In this document: one piece after another, positions 28,138 through 35,845 of the stretch
Position numbering within the stretch: the stretch's first letter is position 1
How the letters are laid out: the number at the start of each line of letters is the position of its first letter
NCBI RefSeq assembly: GCF_916618915.1
Contig: NZ_CAKAKE010000001.1
Coordinates: 2,339,001-2,403,000 of the forward strand
DNA from: Stenotrophomonas sp. Marseille-Q4652
GTDB lineage: Bacteria; Pseudomonadota; Gammaproteobacteria; Xanthomonadales; Xanthomonadaceae
Reading direction: 5' to 3'
DNA: 64,000 nucleotides
The notes under the pieces: model-generated
Told to the model about the DNA's origin: nothing
Databases searched by the model: none
What the model saw: only the letters and a program-made list of their open reading frames with translations
Program-made: the position numbers and the translations under genes

Positions 28138-29229
28138 TCAGGCGGCCGCGGCTTGGGTCTTTCGCTTCGCGGGCCTCTGCACCATCGGGTGCCTGAGCCA
28201 GGCTTCGGCATCGTAATTCTCGTCACGTGCCAGCATCGCCCACAGCTGCCGCGCGTGTTTGTTGGCAATCGCCACCAGCACTTTGCCGAACGGCATGCGT
28301 TGCGCCAAGCCGCGGATCCAGATCTGTTCGGCCGCGGCTTTGTCCAGCGGCACTGCGTTCGCGCGTTGCAGACTGCTTCTCGCGCCCTGGATGAGCAGGG
28401 TGCGCAGGTAACTGTCACCGCGACGACTGATCTGCCCAAGACGTTGCTTGCCGCCGCTGGAATGCTGAGTCGGGGTCAGCCCCAGCCACGCCGAGAGTTG
28501 CCTGCCATGCGTGAACTCGCGGCCATCGCCGATCGTGGCGACCACCGCATCGGCGGTCAGCGGTCCGACACCGAGAATCCGTTGCGCGCGCACGCTGCGC
28601 GCGTCGGCTTTGGCGTGGGCGGCAATGCCGGCATCGCACCCGCTGATTCGCTCGCGCACCTGTTGCCAGTGTTGCTGCAGATCATCGAGCAACCCGTGCA
28701 GCATCGTCGGCAACTGCTGGCGCACGGTCTCATCCCCAAGCGCGCGACGCAGCGCGTGGTCGCTGCGCGCCACCACCACGCCGAACTCGGCGAGCAGACC
28801 ACGCAGACGGTTGCTGATCGCCAGGCCCTCGGCCTTGTAGCCTTCGCGCACGCGATGCCAGCTCAGCCGCGCCTGCTGGTCGACCGTCTTCACTGCCACG
28901 AAGCGCATGTTGCCCTGTCGCGCGGCCGTGGCGATCGCCTCGGCATCGTTGCGGTCGTTCTTGTTGCCCTGTGACTTGCGGAACGGTTTGACGAACTGCG
29001 CCGCCATCAGGCGCGGCACCAGCCCATGCTCGAGGCAGCGCCGCGCCCAGTGATGCGCGCCGCTACACGCTTCCATCGCCACCACCGTGCCGGGCGGCAG
29101 CTGGACCAACCACGCGGCAAAGGCATCACGCTTGAGGTCACGGCGCTGTCGCACCCGCCCCGCGGCGTCCAGTTCGGCCACTGAGAACACCTGCTTTGCC
29201 AGGTCCACACCCATGGTTATAGTGCCCAT
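28138..29229 (-). CDS. IS1111-type DEDD transposase
   Basis: Recombinase of 363 residues. RuvC-like DEDD motifs are visible: Asp in GVDLAKQVF (residue 9), Glu in VVAMEACSGAHHW, and paired Asp in NKNDRNDAEAIA. The C-terminal Tnp20 part has the IS1111-style GVGPLTADAVVATIGDG, LTPTQHSSGGKQRLG (candidate serine nucleophile) and RRGDSYLRTLLIQGA. The protein looks intact. It would work with an element-encoded bridge RNA. Confidence 0.95.
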   Translation of the reverse strand: MGTITMGVDLAKQVFSVAELDAAGRVRQRRDLKRDAFAAWLVQLPPGTVVAMEACSGAHHWARRCLEHGLVPRLMAAQFVKPFRKSQGNKNDRNDAEAIATAARQGNMRFVAVKTVDQQARLSWHRVREGYKAEGLAISNRLRGLLAEFGVVVARSDHALRRALGDETVRQQLPTMLHGLLDDLQQHWQQVRERISGCDAGIAAHAKADARSVRAQRILGVGPLTADAVVATIGDGREFTHGRQLSAWLGLTPTQHSSGGKQRLGQISRRGDSYLRTLLIQGARSSLQRANAVPLDKAAAEQIWIRGLAQRMPFGKVLVAIANKHARQLWAMLARDENYDAEAWLRHPMVQRPAKRKTQAAAA

Positions 29230-29388
29230 TGGAGACTTCCCCTTCGTTTGATTGTTCGTCGAAACACAATCATGGCACTCGATGCCGAGCGGCTTGCCGC
29301 TGAAGTGGGAAGTCTCCTTTTTACTCGTTCAAGCCGACGCCGCTTCGCGGCGCGGCTTAACTCAGGTGTTAGGCCCCAGGAGATTTCT

Positions 29389-29610
29389 ATGTCGAGCTTT
29401 GGGAACTGCTGTGGTGACATGAAGGATGCGATGACATCGCCGCCAGAAAAGCTGCTTCGGGTTGAGGACAACGGTGTCCTGTACTTGACGGTTGGATATG
29501 CCAATACAGACCAAGGTGTCGGTTGGTTTGATCAAGCTGTTCTGTATTGCCCCTTTTGCGGCACAGCTCTCCAGTCCCGCGCAGAGATACAGCGCCGTAC
29601 TGGGGCCTAA
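29389..29610 (+). CDS. Cassette 7: small zinc-ribbon-like protein
   Basis: Protein of 73 residues with AGGAG 6 bp before the ATG. The C-terminal half reads GWFDQAVLYCPFCGTALQSR, a CPFCG knuckle, and a Cys pair sits near the N-terminus (GNCCGDM), so a zinc site is possible. This resembles small cytoplasmic proteins found in many genomes without a known role. The TAA stop lies inside attC7. The frame upstream of 29389 belongs to the insertion element. Confidence 0.7.
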   Translation: MSSFGNCCGDMKDAMTSPPEKLLRVEDNGVLYLTVGYANTDQGVGWFDQAVLYCPFCGTALQSRAEIQRRTGA

Positions 29611-29677
29611 CAATTCATTCAAGCCGACGCCGCTTCGCGGCGCGGCTTAATTCAGCAACTGTCTTGAAGCGCGCCGC

Positions 29678-30613
<936 letters not shown>

Positions 30614-30654
30614 CTAGAGTTGGCCGGTCGAGAGCATCGCGCCCGAGGCCCACG

Positions 30655-30687
30655 CTTATCAGTTCGAGGGCAACCTCGATCAACTGT
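30655..30687 (-). other. Donor-binding loop of the bridge RNA
   Basis: On the RNA strand the 5' guide (30687-30681) reads ACAGTTG, identical to the element's end next to the transposase stop (29662-29656). A 6-bp hairpin (30664-30669 with 30674-30679) follows. The 3' guide (30659-30655) reads ATAAG, complementary to CTTAT at the other end (30813-30809). Confidence 0.75.
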
Positions 30688-30724
30688 TCGGGCGCAGGGC
30701 GCGAGATCCGGCGTGCGGCCCCTG

Positions 30725-30757
30725 CTGAATTACGGTGGTGCTGACACCGAGGCGTTA
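30725..30757 (-). other. Target-binding loop of the bridge RNA
   Basis: On the RNA (minus) strand the 5' guide (30757-30750) reads TAACGCCT. A 5-bp hairpin follows (CGGTG 30733-30737 with CACCG 30745-30749), then the 3' guide (30732-30725) TAATTCAG. The 5' guide equals the attC7 strand left of the core plus CT; the 3' guide is the complement of CT plus the right side. The restored target is TAACGC-CT-GAATTA: 14 of 14 positions agree. Confidence 0.82.
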
Positions 30758-30838
30758 TCGGGCGCGCACGCCGGGCTCTCGGCTCTTAGGCTAGGGGAAA
30801 CTCAAGACATAAGGCGTTAGGTTGCAAATGAGAGTCAC

Positions 30839-31357
30839 GTGGCGTCCCTAAAGATCACACGCGCAGTTGCTGCGAGAGCGCGGATTGGCCGCGTTGATAG
30901 TCGCCCGCTCGAAACACCTGAGGCCGTACTTGGGGACTGGTACGTGACGCTTACCCAGGTCGACGGAAGGAATGCCTTTGTATATATGAGCGAGCGCTCT
31001 CTCCTCAGCTTCCTCATGCTAGAAGGCGAGCGAGTCACGCCGGCAAAGCTGTTCAGCTCCTTCATCGGCGGCCTATTGCTCACGCTTGAAACGGCAGGAC
31101 ACTCCGAGCAAACCAGAGACCGCGTCCTCGCTGAGTACGCTGTCGGTGCAATCGATCGTGCAACAGATCTCTCGCTGCTCGGCTCCCTAACCAATGTCGC
31201 ACTGGATTACGCGGCGTTCATCGAGCACGATGGCGGCCTATCTCGCTGTAACATCAGTGACGTCGTCATGAGCATCAACACACGTCCGGCCAAGCGACTC
31301 GGGTTTGACAGTCCGCTGGAAGTGACTGCGTTGTTGCTGCGTGGCGTTGCAACCTAA
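30839..31357 (+). CDS. Cassette 8: DUF6933-like protein
   Basis: Protein of 172 residues with GTG start; an ATG at 30828 leads to a stop after seven codons. The central LGDWYVTLTQVDGRNAFVYM followed by SERSLLSFLMLEG is the pattern I associate with DUF6933, small cytoplasmic proteins of unknown function. The stop TAA lies inside attC8. No ribosome-binding site is obvious, so the start is uncertain; the cassette begins only about 20 bp upstream. Confidence 0.7.
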   Translation: MASLKITRAVAARARIGRVDSRPLETPEAVLGDWYVTLTQVDGRNAFVYMSERSLLSFLMLEGERVTPAKLFSSFIGGLLLTLETAGHSEQTRDRVLAEYAVGAIDRATDLSLLGSLTNVALDYAAFIEHDGGLSRCNISDVVMSINTRPAKRLGFDSPLEVTALLLRGVAT

Positions 31358-31411
31358 CAATTCGTCCAAGCCGACGCCGCTTCGCGGCGCGGCTTAACTC
31401 AGGTGTTAGGC
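31352..31411 (+). repeat. attC8 (60 nt)
   Basis: Starts ACCTAAC, ends GTTAGGC. Same inner palindrome as attC4 and attC5. Confidence 0.92.
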
Positions 31412-31432
31412 CGCATAAGGACACATCTCGCG

Positions 31433-31654
31433 ATGACTTACGTTTTAGCCATCATTGCCATTTCCATCGCCATTTTGACCTTGACTGTACTGAAGCCGAA
31501 GCCTCGCGAAGTTTCGTCTCTTCCAAGCCCATCACAAGATGTCATAGCGCTCATTGGGCTTGGGGAAAAGGTTGCTGCAATCCGGGCTTATAGAAAACAA
31601 ACTGGAGCCTCGTTGCTTGAGGCTCGGCGGGTTGTTGAGCTCTATGCTGCCTAA
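31433..31654 (+). CDS. Cassette 9: membrane-anchored L7/L12 C-terminal-like protein
   Basis: Protein of 73 residues: one N-terminal transmembrane helix (TYVLAIIAISIAILTLTVL), then a segment resembling the C-terminal fold of ribosomal protein L7/L12 (ALIGLGEKVAAIRAYRKQTG, LLEARRVVELYA). Such small L7/L12-like proteins occur in many genomes and in integron cassettes; their role is unknown. ATG 31433 is chosen; the frame is open to attC8 but without a better start. The stop lies inside attC9. Confidence 0.72.
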   Translation: MTYVLAIIAISIAILTLTVLKPKPREVSSLPSPSQDVIALIGLGEKVAAIRAYRKQTGASLLEARRVVELYAA

Positions 31655-31705
31655 CAACTCATCCAAGCCGACGCTTTCGGCGCGGCTTGATTCAAGGTGT
31701 TAGGC
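31649..31705 (+). repeat. attC9 (57 nt)
   Basis: Starts GCCTAAC, ends GTTAGGC. The palindrome is shortened (GACGCTTTCGGCGCGGC) and the right arm reads TTGATTCAAGG, so it has drifted from the 60-nt type. Confidence 0.85.
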
Positions 31706-31720
31706 CACTGGAGGCCAACT

Positions 31721-31938
31721 GTGTCGGAGCCGAAGATATCTCCTCGTAAGCTCGCCGCTCTCTTTGCACTTTCCCTTGGCGGTGGCCTGGTCGGCACCAT
31801 GTCGAAGATCGAATGGAACCTGCGTGGGTGGGTCCGGTAAGTCTCGTGGGGTCTATCGCCCTGCTGCTCGTCGGCGTGCTCTCGGCGCCTTGGGCTAGCC
31901 GTGCATTGCGGCGCAAGCCCACCCGGCCAGTGGCCTGA
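31721..31938 (+). pseudogene. Cassette 10: frameshifted small membrane protein
   Basis: GTG 31721 opens a frame (SPRKLAALFALSLGGGLVGT) that stops at 31840 after 39 codons. The next frame from about 31828 continues in a second hydrophobic helix (GPVSLVGSIALLLVGVLSAP) and ends with a basic tail at TGA 31936-31938, overlapping attC10 exactly as intact cassette genes do. One indel near 31825 would give a two-helix protein of about 72 residues. This is more likely decay than two tiny genes. Confidence 0.6.
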
Positions 31939-31993
31939 CAGTTCGTCCGAGCCGACGCCGCTTGAGGGCTCGGCTTGAACCAAGGTGTGAGGG
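31933..31993 (+). repeat. attC10 (degenerate)
   Basis: Recognisable GCCTGAC start, GAGCCGACGCCGCTT and GGCTCGGCTTGAACCAAGG arms, but the R' box reads GTGAGGG instead of GTTAGGC. It is probably no longer recombinogenic and marks the old end of the array. Confidence 0.7.
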
Positions 31994-32265
31994 TCGCCGC
32001 GGTACGCGCCTATCGGCAACACACCGGCACTTCGCTGCTGGAAGCCCACCGGATCATTGCCCAGTGGGCTCAGGGGCTGTCCGGGCCGGCCAGTCACACG
32101 ATTGAACATCGACAGGCAGGAGGCGGGATGGGGCTGTTCGAGCTCAAGGGTGAGGGCATGAAGCGCAACCTGCCCGGCCCCATCGGCGTCGGAGTTGCCG
32201 TTGGTTCCATGCCGATGGGCGTCCCTGTCGATATCGCGCTGGGCCTGGGCGGGAAGCCAGGATGA
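31987..32265 (+). CDS. Remnant L7/L12-like segment plus Gly-rich tail
   Basis: From GTG 31987, inside the decayed attC10 end, the first 25 codons (VRVAAVRAYRQHTGTSLLEA) closely resemble residues 45-67 of the cassette 9 protein, but no membrane helix precedes them. The frame continues through unrelated text to a Gly/Pro-rich tail (GPIGVGVAVGSMPMGVPVD). An internal ATG at 32128 with GGAGG upstream may be the real start of a 45-residue protein. The stop overlaps the start of the next gene (ATGA 32262-32265). It may be a fused remnant rather than a gene. Confidence 0.4.
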   Translation: MRVAAVRAYRQHTGTSLLEAHRIIAQWAQGLSGPASHTIEHRQAGGGMGLFELKGEGMKRNLPGPIGVGVAVGSMPMGVPVDIALGLGGKPG

Positions 32266-32765
32266 TCGCCCCCCTCCTCGCCACCCTGCTGTCCGGGCCA
32301 ACCGCGCTTCCCGGAGAGGCCACCCGCAGCATCCATCCGGTGCGCCTGATGACCGACGCGCCGGCGCGCTGCGTATCGCTGCCCTCCGGCCAAGGCATGT
32401 CTTTCGTGTTGGACCGGGACGAGCTGGACGCCATCATCGATGCCGCCCCGAAGCACTGGACCACCGAGGCAGAGCGCCAGGCCTTCATCCGTGCCCGTCG
32501 TGCCAGGGCCCTGCTCGATGCCGTGGAAGGAACCGATGCGTTGGGCTGCGCGGTGGCCGGCCGTCCCGCCGACAGTGAATACCTCGTCCTGCACCTGGGT
32601 GAACAGGGCCGGCTGCGTGCCTGGGATGCTGGGGCGGGTGCGTTTGTACCCCTCGTCGAACGGCTCGAATACAACCTCGACTGTCGCCAGGGTCTGTTCG
32701 GTACCTATACTTTCCGCAAGCCGGGCGGCGAGGAATTCTTCTTCCTCATGTCCTGCATCCGGTAA
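32262..32765 (+). CDS. Exported protein, unknown
   Basis: Protein of 167 residues coupled by ATGA to the frame before it. The N-terminus (MIAPLLATLLSGPTALPGEA) is a weak signal-peptide candidate. The body contains CVSLPSGQGMSFVLDRDELD, LGCAVAGRPADSEYL and a late FGTYTFRKPGGEEFFFLMS. Cysteines are few. No family recognised. It begins the stretch of ordinary GC-rich genes to the right of the integron. Confidence 0.65.
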   Translation: MIAPLLATLLSGPTALPGEATRSIHPVRLMTDAPARCVSLPSGQGMSFVLDRDELDAIIDAAPKHWTTEAERQAFIRARRARALLDAVEGTDALGCAVAGRPADSEYLVLHLGEQGRLRAWDAGAGAFVPLVERLEYNLDCRQGLFGTYTFRKPGGEEFFFLMSCIR

Positions 32766-32807
32766 CGCAACAGTCCCGCAACGAGGAAATCCACAGGAGG
32801 CGTTGCC

Positions 32808-33110
32808 ATGAACAGGACCCAGGCAGAAGCCATTGCCGATGCGATGCTGGCGCGCGACCCGGAGCGGGAGGAGCGGCTGCGCCTGCGCCGCGAAGCCGAG
32901 GCACGGCAGCTGCGCGAAGGCCGCAAGTTGGCTGTCGTCGCGCTGGTGGCGATGGCGGTGGGCGGCGTCATCGCTTACCTGACCGATCATCACTTCGCCA
33001 CGGGCGCGCTGTACACGGCGCTTGCAGCACTGGGACTGTCGCGGTTGCACACGACGCACGAGCGTCGTCGCGGCGAGGCCGGCACCCGGGCCCGCCACAA
33101 GGCCGAATGA
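32808..33110 (+). CDS. Small membrane protein, unknown
   Basis: Protein of 100 residues with AGGAGG 7 bp before the ATG. The N-terminal 45 residues are a highly charged helix (ARDPEREERLRLRREAEARQ), followed by a hydrophobic hairpin (LAVVALVAMAVGGVIAYL and TGALYTALAALGL) and a basic tail. No family recognised. Its last codons overlap the start of the next gene (ATGA 33107-33110). Confidence 0.68.
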   Translation: MNRTQAEAIADAMLARDPEREERLRLRREAEARQLREGRKLAVVALVAMAVGGVIAYLTDHHFATGALYTALAALGLSRLHTTHERRRGEAGTRARHKAE

Positions 33111-33538
33111 TCCACGGCACCCTGATCCGGGCTTGGCGCACGGCAGGTGTCGCCGGATGGGTGGCGTGCCTGCTGCTCGCCGGGTGCGACGGGCGGCCCG
33201 CCGGTGACGCGCAGCGTGCACACGGGGATCCGCAACGGATTTCATCGGCGGGCTTCGAGGAGAGGGCCACCGCACTGGAGGCCTGCCAGCAGAAGCTGGA
33301 GCTGGCCTTCGAGCTGGGACTGGTACAGAACCTGGATACGGACAGCGCGCGCCCAGCACTGGTCGTCGGGCCGGGATGGTCGCTGCTGCAGCCCGGGCAG
33401 CAGCACGGCATTGCCCACGCTGCGGCGTGCTTCATCGGCGGTGGCGAGGCGGGACGGCGCGAAGTCCTCGACCTGCGCGATGCGGCCAGCGGCGACGTGG
33501 TGGCGACATGGTCCGGCGAGGCGCTGCAGACGCAATAG
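33107..33538 (+). CDS. Predicted lipoprotein, unknown
   Basis: Protein of 143 residues. After a longish N-terminus it has a lipobox-like VACLLLAGC (Cys27). The mature part contains ERATALEACQQKLELAFELG and a beta-rich region ending GDVVATWSGEALQTQ. It is coupled to the membrane protein before it, suggesting a joint envelope role. No domain recognised. Confidence 0.65.
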   Translation: MIHGTLIRAWRTAGVAGWVACLLLAGCDGRPAGDAQRAHGDPQRISSAGFEERATALEACQQKLELAFELGLVQNLDTDSARPALVVGPGWSLLQPGQQHGIAHAAACFIGGGEAGRREVLDLRDAASGDVVATWSGEALQTQ

Positions 33539-33647
33539 GCCTGCCCGCCCATCGCGTCTCCTGACCCGGCGTTGCCGGTCATGCGATAGTCCCGGACCAC
33601 TGTGTCCAATGCCGGCGCAGTGATGGCAACCAACCTGCCGGGGACAC

Positions 33648-33986
33648 ATGGACACCATTGGTTTTGATGACTTCCTGAAGGTGGAACTGCGCGTCGGACG
33701 CATCATCGAGGCGTCGGTGTTCGAGCAGGCGCGCAAGCCGGCCTACGTGCTGCGCGTGGATTTCGGCGAGGAACTGGGGACGCGCAAGTCCAGCGCGCAG
33801 ATCACCGCGCTGTATACGCCGGAGGAACTGGTCGGGCGACTGGTGGTGGCAGTGATCAACTTCCCGCCCAAACAGATCGGCCCGCTGATGTCCGAATGCC
33901 TGGTCACCGGCTTCCATGACGAGAACGGCGACGTCGCGCTGTGCGTGCCCGACCGGCCAGTGCCGCTGGGCACGCGCCTGCTCTGA
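33648..33986 (+). CDS. CsaA-like tRNA-binding-domain protein
   Basis: Protein of 112 residues consisting of one EMAP/CsaA-type OB fold. Typical features are FLKVELRVGRIIEA at the N-terminus, KPAYVLRVDFG, the SSAQITALYTPEEL strand-helix, and AVINFPPKQIGPLMSECLV. CsaA relatives bind tRNA and have chaperone-like activity. The start ATG follows GGGGACAC. It stands alone before a DUF1653 gene. Confidence 0.88.
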   Translation: MDTIGFDDFLKVELRVGRIIEASVFEQARKPAYVLRVDFGEELGTRKSSAQITALYTPEELVGRLVVAVINFPPKQIGPLMSECLVTGFHDENGDVALCVPDRPVPLGTRLL

Positions 33987-34051
33987 GCGCGCGCGGTCGC
34001 GGCCGGGAGGCCGCGGGCGCACACTATCGGCCCCGCTTCCGGAGTCGATCC

Positions 34052-34324
34052 ATGTCATCGCTGCCACCGCTTCCGTCGATCACGCCCGGCCGTTACCGGC
34101 ACTACAAGGGCAACGACTACCAGGTGCTGGGCGTGGCCCGGCACAGCGAGACGCTGGAAGCGCTGGTGGTGTACCGCCCGCTGTACGGGGAAGGCGCGCT
34201 GTGGGCGCGGCCGCACGCGATGTTCTGCAGCGAGGTGGAAGTGGACGGCCAGCCGGTGCCGCGCTTTGCACTGGTGACTGCGGCTGGCAAGGACACATCC
34301 GCGTCGGCGGAAGGAGGGCACTGA
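34052..34324 (+). CDS. DUF1653 protein
   Basis: Protein of 90 residues with the DUF1653 pattern: PGRYRHYKGNDYQVLGVARHS, then TLEALVVYRPLYG, LWARPHAMF and a late FCSEVEVDGQPVPRF. GGAG lies 7 bp before the ATG. It shares an overlapping stop/start (TGATG) with the SDR gene after it. Function is unknown in the family. Confidence 0.88.
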   Translation: MSSLPPLPSITPGRYRHYKGNDYQVLGVARHSETLEALVVYRPLYGEGALWARPHAMFCSEVEVDGQPVPRFALVTAAGKDTSASAEGGH

Positions 34325-35088
34325 TGGGTGATCCACGCGAACTGGGGGGCCTGCGCGTACTGGTTGCCGGTGGCAGCCGCGGCATTGGCCTGGCCATTGC
34401 GCAGGCACTGGCTGCTGCCGGCGCGCGGCTGTCGCTGTGCGCGCGGGGCGCGGAAGGCCTGCGCCGCGCTGCGGAGGACATCAGCCAGCGCGGTGACATG
34501 CCGCCGCACTGGCAGGCCTGCGACCTGGCCGATCCGTTGCAGATCGGCACGTGGGTCGAGGCCGCAGCGGAGGCGCTGGGCGGCATCGACGTGGTGGTCA
34601 ACAACGCATCGGGCTACGGCAACGGCGTGGACGATGCCAGCTGGCAGGCCGGGTTCGACGTGGACCTGATGGCCGCGGTGCGCTGCAACCGCGCCGCGCT
34701 GCCGCACCTGCGGCGCAGCGCCGGCGGGGTGATCCTCAACGTCAGTTCGATCAATGCGCTGCGGCCCACGCCACGTGCAGCCGCTTATTCAACCGCCAAG
34801 GCCGCGCTGAACTACTACACGGTGAACCTGGCCACCGAACTGGCGCGCGAGCGCATCCGGGTCAACGCCCTCGCCCCGGGTTCGATCGAGTTCCCCGGTG
34901 GACTGTGGGACCGGCGCCGCAGCGAGGAGCCGGAGCTTTACCGCAAGGTACGCGACAGCATCCCGTTCGGCGGCTTTGGCACGGTGGAGGACGTGGCCCA
35001 GGCCGCGCTGTTCCTGGTGTCGCCGCGGGCGCGCTGGATCACCGGGCAGGTGCTGGCGGTGGATGGCGGCCAGGTGCTGCCGGGCTGA
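34324..35088 (+). CDS. Short-chain dehydrogenase/reductase
   Basis: Classical SDR of 254 residues. The NAD(P) motif is VAGGSRGIGLAIA (residues 14-26), with NNASGYG in the NNAG position, serine in NVSSINALRP, and the catalytic pair AAYSTAKAAL. The C-terminal FLVSPRARWITGQVLAVDGG is the usual family ending. It starts at ATG 34324 overlapping the DUF1653 stop. The substrate is unknown. Confidence 0.92.
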   Translation: MGDPRELGGLRVLVAGGSRGIGLAIAQALAAAGARLSLCARGAEGLRRAAEDISQRGDMPPHWQACDLADPLQIGTWVEAAAEALGGIDVVVNNASGYGNGVDDASWQAGFDVDLMAAVRCNRAALPHLRRSAGGVILNVSSINALRPTPRAAAYSTAKAALNYYTVNLATELARERIRVNALAPGSIEFPGGLWDRRRSEEPELYRKVRDSIPFGGFGTVEDVAQAALFLVSPRARWITGQVLAVDGGQVLPG

Positions 35089-35101
35089 CCGCCCCGCCGC
35101 G

Positions 35102-35746
35102 TCAGCCGTCCTGCCCGGTCAGCCGGGCCGATTCGATTTCCCGCACGCCCGGGACCGGCTGCAGCGCGGCGTCGACCATCGCCGCGGCAATGGCCTCGGC
35201 CGGGTTGACCCGCAGCCGGCGTGGCAGCACCGGCCCCAGCGCGCCGAGCACGCGCTGCCCCAGCTGCTCGGCCGGCCTTGGCTGCTCGCGCTCGCCGCCG
35301 ATCAGGCCCGGGCGCACCAGCACCAGTGATTCAAAGCCCAGCGTGCGCAGGTCGCGCTCCAGTTCACCCTTGACCCGGTTGTAGAAGATGGCCGAGCCCG
35401 GGTCCGCGCCCATCGCCGAGTTCAGTACGAAAGCCGGGCAGCCGTGCGTGCGCAGGCAGCGCGCCGCGGCCAGCGGGTAATCGTGGTCGACCCGGGCAAA
35501 GGCCTCGCGCGAGCCGGCCTGGGCGCGGGTGGTGCCCAGTGCGCAGATCGCCGCATCCACCTGCCACCACGGCGCATCGGCCGGCAGCCGCTCGAAGTCG
35601 ACCTGGGGGCTGTCCAGCTTCGGGTGGGCCTGCCCCAGCGGCCGGCGTACCGGCGCCACCACTTGCGCCACTGCCGGATTGGCCAGCAGCCGCTCCAGCA
35701 CGTGGCCGCCCACCAGCCCGCTGGCTCCCAGCACCATCACCCTCAT
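35102..35746 (-). CDS. NAD(P)-binding epimerase-like protein
   Basis: Rossmann-fold protein of 214 residues of the NmrA/atypical-SDR type (HTATIP2/Yfb-like). The dinucleotide motif is MVLGASGLVGGHVLERL at the N-terminus, with AAICALGTTRAQAGS and a YNRVKGELERDL helix where the active-site Tyr/Lys lie. The large open frame running through to 38137 is antisense to the GGDEF gene and is not part of it. It converges with the SDR gene. Confidence 0.85.
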   Translation of the reverse strand: MRVMVLGASGLVGGHVLERLLANPAVAQVVAPVRRPLGQAHPKLDSPQVDFERLPADAPWWQVDAAICALGTTRAQAGSREAFARVDHDYPLAAARCLRTHGCPAFVLNSAMGADPGSAIFYNRVKGELERDLRTLGFESLVLVRPGLIGGEREQPRPAEQLGQRVLGALGPVLPRRLRVNPAEAIAAAMVDAALQPVPGVREIESARLTGQDG

Positions 35747-35845
35747 CGCCACCTCCCGGCTCAAGCAGGCTGCCAGCGTGCCGATATCGGATGACCAATG
35801 CCACCACCGGCAGCCTCCGCCACGCCCCTCCCGCCAGGATCGTCC

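Larger units (their letters stand above)
27785..29326 (-). mobile_element. IS1111-group element (IS110 family) in attC6
   Basis: About 1542 bp. It has subterminal inverted repeats: AAGGAGCTTCCC near the left end (27788-27799) and GGGAAGTCTCCTT near the right (29307-29319). Repeats set in from the ends, a long non-coding side downstream of the transposase (353 bp) and a short one upstream (97 bp) are IS1111-group features. A TC dinucleotide precedes both junctions. IS1111-attC elements that target integron attC sites are a described group, and this fits it. Confidence 0.88.
27773..29374 (+). repeat. attC6, split by an IS1111-type element
   Basis: The left 12 nt (27773-27784, GCCTAACAATTC) and right 48 nt (29327-29374) add up to exactly 60 nt with the array's standard sequence, so the element inserted next to the R'' box without loss or a long duplication. 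Confidence 0.9.
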
